From: Palsa-870 sp039935415
GTDB lineage: Bacteria; Chloroflexota; Dormibacteria; Dormibacterales; Dormibacteraceae
Direction: 5' to 3'
Assembly (NCBI GenBank): GCA_039935415.1
Contig: JBDTKH010000032.1
Span: 1-64,000 of the forward strand
DNA: 64,000 bases
This document shows positions 60,281-64,000 of the stretch, in pieces (positions within the stretch are counted from its first letter, which is position 1; each line of letters starts with the position of its first letter). The translations under genes and the position numbers were made by a program. Below the pieces are notes generated by a model. The model did no database searches, was not told the DNA's origin, and was given only the letters and a program-made list of their open reading frames with translations.

Positions 60281-61936
60281 CTAGGAGGTCTCGGTCTCTT
60301 CCAGCAGCTCCGCGGGGCGAAGCTCCATCTGGTCTATGCCGCTCTGTAGGAAGGCGGCCCGGACGAAATCACGAAACAGCGGGTGCGCGCGATTGGGGCG
60401 CGATCGGAGCTCCGGGTGGAACTGGCTCGCGACGAACCAGGGATGGTCGGCCAGCTCGATGATCTCGACGAGGCGGCCGTTCGGCGAAACGCCGCTGAAG
60501 TTCATGCCGGCCTCGTGCATGACCTCGCGGTATTCGTTGTTGAACTCGAAGCGGTGACGGTGCCGCTCGTAAACGACCTCCTCTCCGTATGCCTTTTGAG
60601 CGAGCGAGCCTGGCGTCAGCTTGCACGGGTAGAGACCCAACCGCATCGAGCCGCCCATCTGGTCGACGTTGCGCTGCTCGGGCATCAGATCGATGATTGG
60701 CGTGGAGGTGAACGCTGCGAACTCCGTCGAGTTCGCGTCCGGGGCGTCTAGCTTCTCTCGTGCGAAATCGATCACCGCGCACTGCAGCCCGAGGCACAGC
60801 CCGAGGTATGGGATCCGGTTTTGTCGCGCGTAGCGCGAGGCGACCACCTTGCCCTCGATGCCGCGGTAGCCGAATCCACCCGGCACCACGATCCCTGCCA
60901 CTCCAAGCAGCGGCGACGTGTCGCCGGCGTCCAGCTTCTCGGACGAGACCCAATGGATGTCGATGGCGAGACCGTGATGGATGCCCGCGTGGCGGAGGGC
61001 TTCGATGACGCTCAGGTATGCGTCGGGCAGCGCGATGTACTTGCCGACGATGGCGATGGGCACTGCAGCACGCGGATGCTTGATCCGGTCCACGAGCTGG
61101 ATCCATGGTGCGTGATCCGGCTGGTTGGACTTCTCGTCGAGCTCGAAGTGCTTGGCCATCACATTGCCCAGGCCGGCCGCCTCGAGCATGAGTGGCACCT
61201 CGTAGATCGAATCGACGTCGGGGACCGAAACGACCGCGTCGCGCGGCACGTCGGTGAACAGGGCGATCTTCTCTTTCAGATCGGCGTCGATCGGCCTCTC
61301 CGAGCGGCAGACGATCGCGTCGGGCTGGATACCGATGGCGCGCAGGGCCTGCACCGAGTGCTGAGTTGGCTTGGTCTTCATCTCGTTGCCGTGGACGACC
61401 GGCACCAGCGAGCAGTGGACGTAGAAGACGTTCTGGCGGCCGAGGTCGTTCTTCAGCTGCCGGATCGCCTCGAGGAAGGGGAGGCTTTCGATGTCGCCGA
61501 CTGTGCCGCCCACCTCGACCACCACGACGTCCGCCTGCGGGTCGCGTGAGGCGCGGAGGATCTTCTCCTTGATCACGTTCGTCACGTGCGGGATGACCTG
61601 CACCGTCGCGCCGAGGTAGTCGCCTCGGCGCTCGCGCGCGATGACCTCTTGGTAGATCTTCCCGGTGGTCACGTTCGAGGCGACCGTCAGGTTCTCGTCG
61701 ACAAAGCGCTCGTAGTGCCCGAGGTCGAGGTCGGTCTCAGCGCCGTCGTCGGTGACGAACACCTCGCCGTGCTGGTATGGGCTCATCGTGCCGGGGTCGA
61801 CGTTGAGGTATGGGTCGAGCTTCTGGAGGGAGACGCTGAGGTGGCGGGCCTTCAGGATGTTCCCGATCGACGCCGCAGTGATGCCCTTTCCCAACGAGGA
61901 GACGACACCCCCGGTCACGAAAACGTACTTCGACAT
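60281..61936 (-). CDS. pyrG: CTP synthase
   Basis: 551 aa from ATG 61936. N-terminal synthase domain with KYVFVTGGVVSSLGKGITAASIG and DPYLNVDPGTMSPYQHGEVFVTDDGAETDLDLGHYERF; C-terminal class I glutaminase with GGFGYRG and GLCLGLQCAVIDFAR (catalytic Cys) and the His/Glu at ASQFHPELRS. Amino-transfers UTP to CTP. The frame upstream of the ATG is non-conserved. Confidence 0.97.
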   Translation of the reverse strand: MSKYVFVTGGVVSSLGKGITAASIGNILKARHLSVSLQKLDPYLNVDPGTMSPYQHGEVFVTDDGAETDLDLGHYERFVDENLTVASNVTTGKIYQEVIARERRGDYLGATVQVIPHVTNVIKEKILRASRDPQADVVVVEVGGTVGDIESLPFLEAIRQLKNDLGRQNVFYVHCSLVPVVHGNEMKTKPTQHSVQALRAIGIQPDAIVCRSERPIDADLKEKIALFTDVPRDAVVSVPDVDSIYEVPLMLEAAGLGNVMAKHFELDEKSNQPDHAPWIQLVDRIKHPRAAVPIAIVGKYIALPDAYLSVIEALRHAGIHHGLAIDIHWVSSEKLDAGDTSPLLGVAGIVVPGGFGYRGIEGKVVASRYARQNRIPYLGLCLGLQCAVIDFAREKLDAPDANSTEFAAFTSTPIIDLMPEQRNVDQMGGSMRLGLYPCKLTPGSLAQKAYGEEVVYERHRHRFEFNNEYREVMHEAGMNFSGVSPNGRLVEIIELADHPWFVASQFHPELRSRPNRAHPLFRDFVRAAFLQSGIDQMELRPAELLEETETS

Positions 61937-62020
61937 CAAGACCTCCAGGGCGGTTTTATGAATTCTACCGGGAAGGGGCTCTGCTGAAACCGTTGTACCG
62001 GCTTCAGCCCCACTCCCCAA

Positions 62021-62045
62021 CCCTCGCCCCGAAGGGGCGAGAGGG
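62021..62045 (-). terminator. Hairpin after the MBL gene
   Basis: CTCGCCCC (62023-62030) pairs with GGGGCGAG (62034-62041) around GAA, flanked by CCC/AGGG. Directly adjoins the MBL stop at 62046 on the minus strand. Likely intergenic terminator or repeat before pyrG. Confidence 0.55.
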
Positions 62046-62690
62046 CTACTTCGGCTCGACCCTCGGTTCCAGGACGATCACTTTTGTTTCGAACTCGCCC
62101 GATGAGGCCTGAACGGAGAGCTTTGCCAGTGGCTCAGTCGCCGTTACCGCCATCTCCTTCAGGAACCTGTCGACGGAATCGAGCTCCAGCTTCAGGCCCG
62201 GGATCGCGTAGTGCATGGGCACCACGTAGCGCGGCTCCAGCTGCCGCACCAGCTCCGCTGCCTGCGCCGCGCTGATGGTTGTATGCCCTCCGACCGGCAC
62301 CAGGAGGACGTCCGGAGACGAGAACGATTCCGCATCCGCGTCGTCGAGGCCGTGACCCAGGTCGCCCAGGTGGCATACCCGGACGTCGTCGATCTCGATC
62401 AGGTACACGGTGTTGCGACCGTGTTTCGCACCTTTCTCCGAGTCGTGGTACTTCGGAACGCCGATCACGCTGACGCCCGCGACCTCGTATTCACCAGGAC
62501 CGCGGATCTCGTACGCGTCGCGCATGACCTGCGTGTAGTTGTGGTTCTCGTGCTCGTGGCTGACGGTGACAAGGTCGCCGTCGAGGCGCTGCAGCTTCAG
62601 CCCGATCGCGGGCGGGTACGGATCGGTGACCGCGGCCGCGCTCCGGCCCCTCAGCCTGAAGCAGCCATGTCCGAGCCAGGTGACGTCCAA
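62046..62690 (-). CDS. MBL-fold metal-dependent hydrolase (UlaG-like)
   Basis: 214 aa. Begins VTWLGHGCFRL, metal motif VSHEHENHNYTQV (His-x-His-x2-x-His, with Asn where Asp is usual), HLGDLGH, DVLLVPVGGHTTISAAQAAELVRQLEPRYVVPMHY. Related to the L-ascorbate-6-phosphate lactonase/metallo-hydrolase group; substrate unknown. TTG start at 62690. Confidence 0.88.
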   Translation of the reverse strand: MDVTWLGHGCFRLRGRSAAAVTDPYPPAIGLKLQRLDGDLVTVSHEHENHNYTQVMRDAYEIRGPGEYEVAGVSVIGVPKYHDSEKGAKHGRNTVYLIEIDDVRVCHLGDLGHGLDDADAESFSSPDVLLVPVGGHTTISAAQAAELVRQLEPRYVVPMHYAIPGLKLELDSVDRFLKEMAVTATEPLAKLSVQASSGEFETKVIVLEPRVEPK

Positions 62691-62717
62691 CTAAATGACT
62701 CTCCTTTATTTATGTGA

Positions 62718-64000
62718 CTACATGCGCTCGGGCGCGCTCACGCCGATCAGGTCGAGCGCCGTCTTCAAAGTGTGACGCGCCGCCCGGCACAGCTCCAGGC
62801 GGGCACGGGTCAGCTTCAGGTCGTCGACCACCACGCGGTGCTCGCTCTTCTCGTTTCCCGCGTGGTAAAAGCGGTGCACAGCGGTCGCAAGGTCCTGGAC
62901 GTAGTACGGGATGCGGTGCGGCTCGAGCAGGCGGGTCGCGTCCTCCACCGCCTCCGGCCAGAACGCGAGCTGGCGGGCCACGTCGAGCTCCCATGGCTCG
63001 ACGAGCAGCGACAGGTCAGCGTGCTCCGGCAGGTCGGGGTGCTTCTCGCTCGCGGTCACCTCTACGTTGACGAGCCGCGCGTGTGCGTACTGCGCGTAGT
63101 ACACGGGGTTCTCGCTGCTCTGCGTCACCGCGAGCTCGAGGTCGAACTCGATTGTCGTGTCGGGCGACCTCAAAAGGTAGAAGTAGCGCACGGCATCAGA
63201 ACCCACGCGGTCGATGAGCTCGTCCAATGGCACGAAGCGCCCGGCGCGCTTTGACATTTTTTGAGAGGTGCTGCCGGCGGCGCGTTCTTGCAGGTTGACC
63301 ATCTGGTGGATGATGATCACGAGCTCGGCCGGGTCGATGCCGAGCGCGGCCGCCGCCGACTTCATGCGCGGCACATACCCGTGATGGTCGGCGGCCCATA
63401 CCTCCACGACCCGTTTGAAGCCGCGCTGCTCGAACCGGCTGAGCAGGTAGCCCAGGTCCGACGCGAAGTAGGTCGGCTGTCCGTTGGAGCGAATGACGAC
63501 GCGGTCCTCCTCTTCCGTCACCGGCTTTGACGGGTCAAGCTCCTGCAGCGCCGGACCGAACCACAAAGCGCCGTCGCGCTCCTTCAGGTAGCCCGCGTCG
63601 CGCAACCGCTCGATCGCAGTCTTGCCGAGGCCCGACTCCCAGATCGTCGACTCCCAGAACCACTCGTCGTAGCGGATGCCGAGTCGGGCCACAGTGGCTC
63701 TGATCTGCTCGACGATCTTCTCCATCGCGTAACGCCTCAGCCTTGGCTCAGCCTCTTCCTCCGGCAGCTGCTCTATGCCCGGCAGGTCGTGGCGCGCCAT
63801 CTCGGCGATCTGCGTCACGTACTCGCCCTGGTAACCGCCCTCCGGTGGTTCCTTTCCGTGAAGCCGCGCGTAGATCGAGGCCCCGAATCGTCGTGTCTGC
63901 GTGTTGTCCGAGTTGACGTAGTACTCGCGCTGCACGTCATGGTGGGTGAACTCCAACAGCCGGCAGATCGAGTCGCCGATGATCGTGCCTCGCCCATGGC
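62718..64000 (-). CDS. argS: Arginyl-tRNA synthetase, N-terminus beyond window
   Basis: At least 427 aa, open past 64000. The window edge cuts in the HIGH region: GHGRGTIIGDSICRLLEFTHHDVQREYYVN. MSK-type loop SQKMSKRAGRFVPLDELIDRVGSDAVRYF, anticodon-binding helical C-terminus ending DLIGVSAPERM. Charges tRNA-Arg. The first in-frame ATG (63956) is internal. Confidence 0.96.
   Translation of the reverse strand, partial: HGRGTIIGDSICRLLEFTHHDVQREYYVNSDNTQTRRFGASIYARLHGKEPPEGGYQGEYVTQIAEMARHDLPGIEQLPEEEAEPRLRRYAMEKIVEQIRATVARLGIRYDEWFWESTIWESGLGKTAIERLRDAGYLKERDGALWFGPALQELDPSKPVTEEEDRVVIRSNGQPTYFASDLGYLLSRFEQRGFKRVVEVWAADHHGYVPRMKSAAAALGIDPAELVIIIHQMVNLQERAAGSTSQKMSKRAGRFVPLDELIDRVGSDAVRYFYLLRSPDTTIEFDLELAVTQSSENPVYYAQYAHARLVNVEVTASEKHPDLPEHADLSLLVEPWELDVARQLAFWPEAVEDATRLLEPHRIPYYVQDLATAVHRFYHAGNEKSEHRVVVDDLKLTRARLELCRAARHTLKTALDLIGVSAPERM

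Overview
This is a 64 kb stretch of GC-rich bacterial chromosome. It is densely packed and mostly read from the minus strand. I see no rRNA, CRISPR array, transposase or prophage. The order rpmE, prfA, prmC, tsaC, (glyA), WecA-like transferase, atp operon, murA matches the arrangement I know from Actinomycetota. Together with an F420-type luciferase-like oxidoreductase, Tad pili and a MurA with Asp in place of the catalytic Cys, it points to a Terrabacteria lineage. An actinobacterium or a Chloroflexota/Dormibacterota relative would fit. This is inference from content and order only.

Layout. 1-5.8 kb: a cut-off tetrapyrrole methylase, a polyprenyl diphosphate synthase, an OmpR-type regulator, 3-hydroxyacyl-CoA dehydrogenase, a minimal zincin, a flavin reductase, two tRNAs and a sigma-region-4 protein with a membrane segment. 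5.9-13.5 kb: 2-oxoacid dehydrogenase E2 with lipA and lipB (make and load the lipoyl group), DedA, two tandem paralogous small proteins, malate synthase and an LLM oxidoreductase. 13.5-14.3 kb: tRNA-Phe, a RibD-like reductase and tRNA-Val. 14.3-22.9 kb: a cell-envelope and secretion block (CtpA protease, M23 hydrolase, FtsX, FtsE, prfB with its programmed frameshift, secA, hpf). 23.1-31.9 kb: a Tad/Flp pilus locus (flp, cpaB, cpaF, tadB, tadC and a second, separated cpaF) interrupted by comF, DUF192, a hydrolase and DUF421. 32-41.3 kb: a surface glycan block (methyltransferase, two polytopic membrane proteins, two GT2, WecG/TagA, polysaccharide deacetylase, two GT4). 41.4-64 kb: a long minus-strand run, argS, MBL, pyrG, GlpX-like, lipoprotein, site-2 protease, rpmE, DUF1385, prfA, prmC, tsaC, glyA, WecA-like, atpZ/I/B/E/F/H/A/G/D/C, murA, mreB.

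Most noteworthy items: a GlpX-family protein that has lost most of its metal-binding acids; two gap-free paralogous small proteins of unknown function; palindromic repeats, two of which appear to be translated inside the DUF1385 protein and one of which sits between atpG and atpA; a class-I-shaped tRNA with a UAA anticodon; a sigma-region-4-only membrane protein; and the Cys-to-Asp MurA. I did not find a clearly new multi-gene defence or biosynthetic system. The window is mainly core chromosome.
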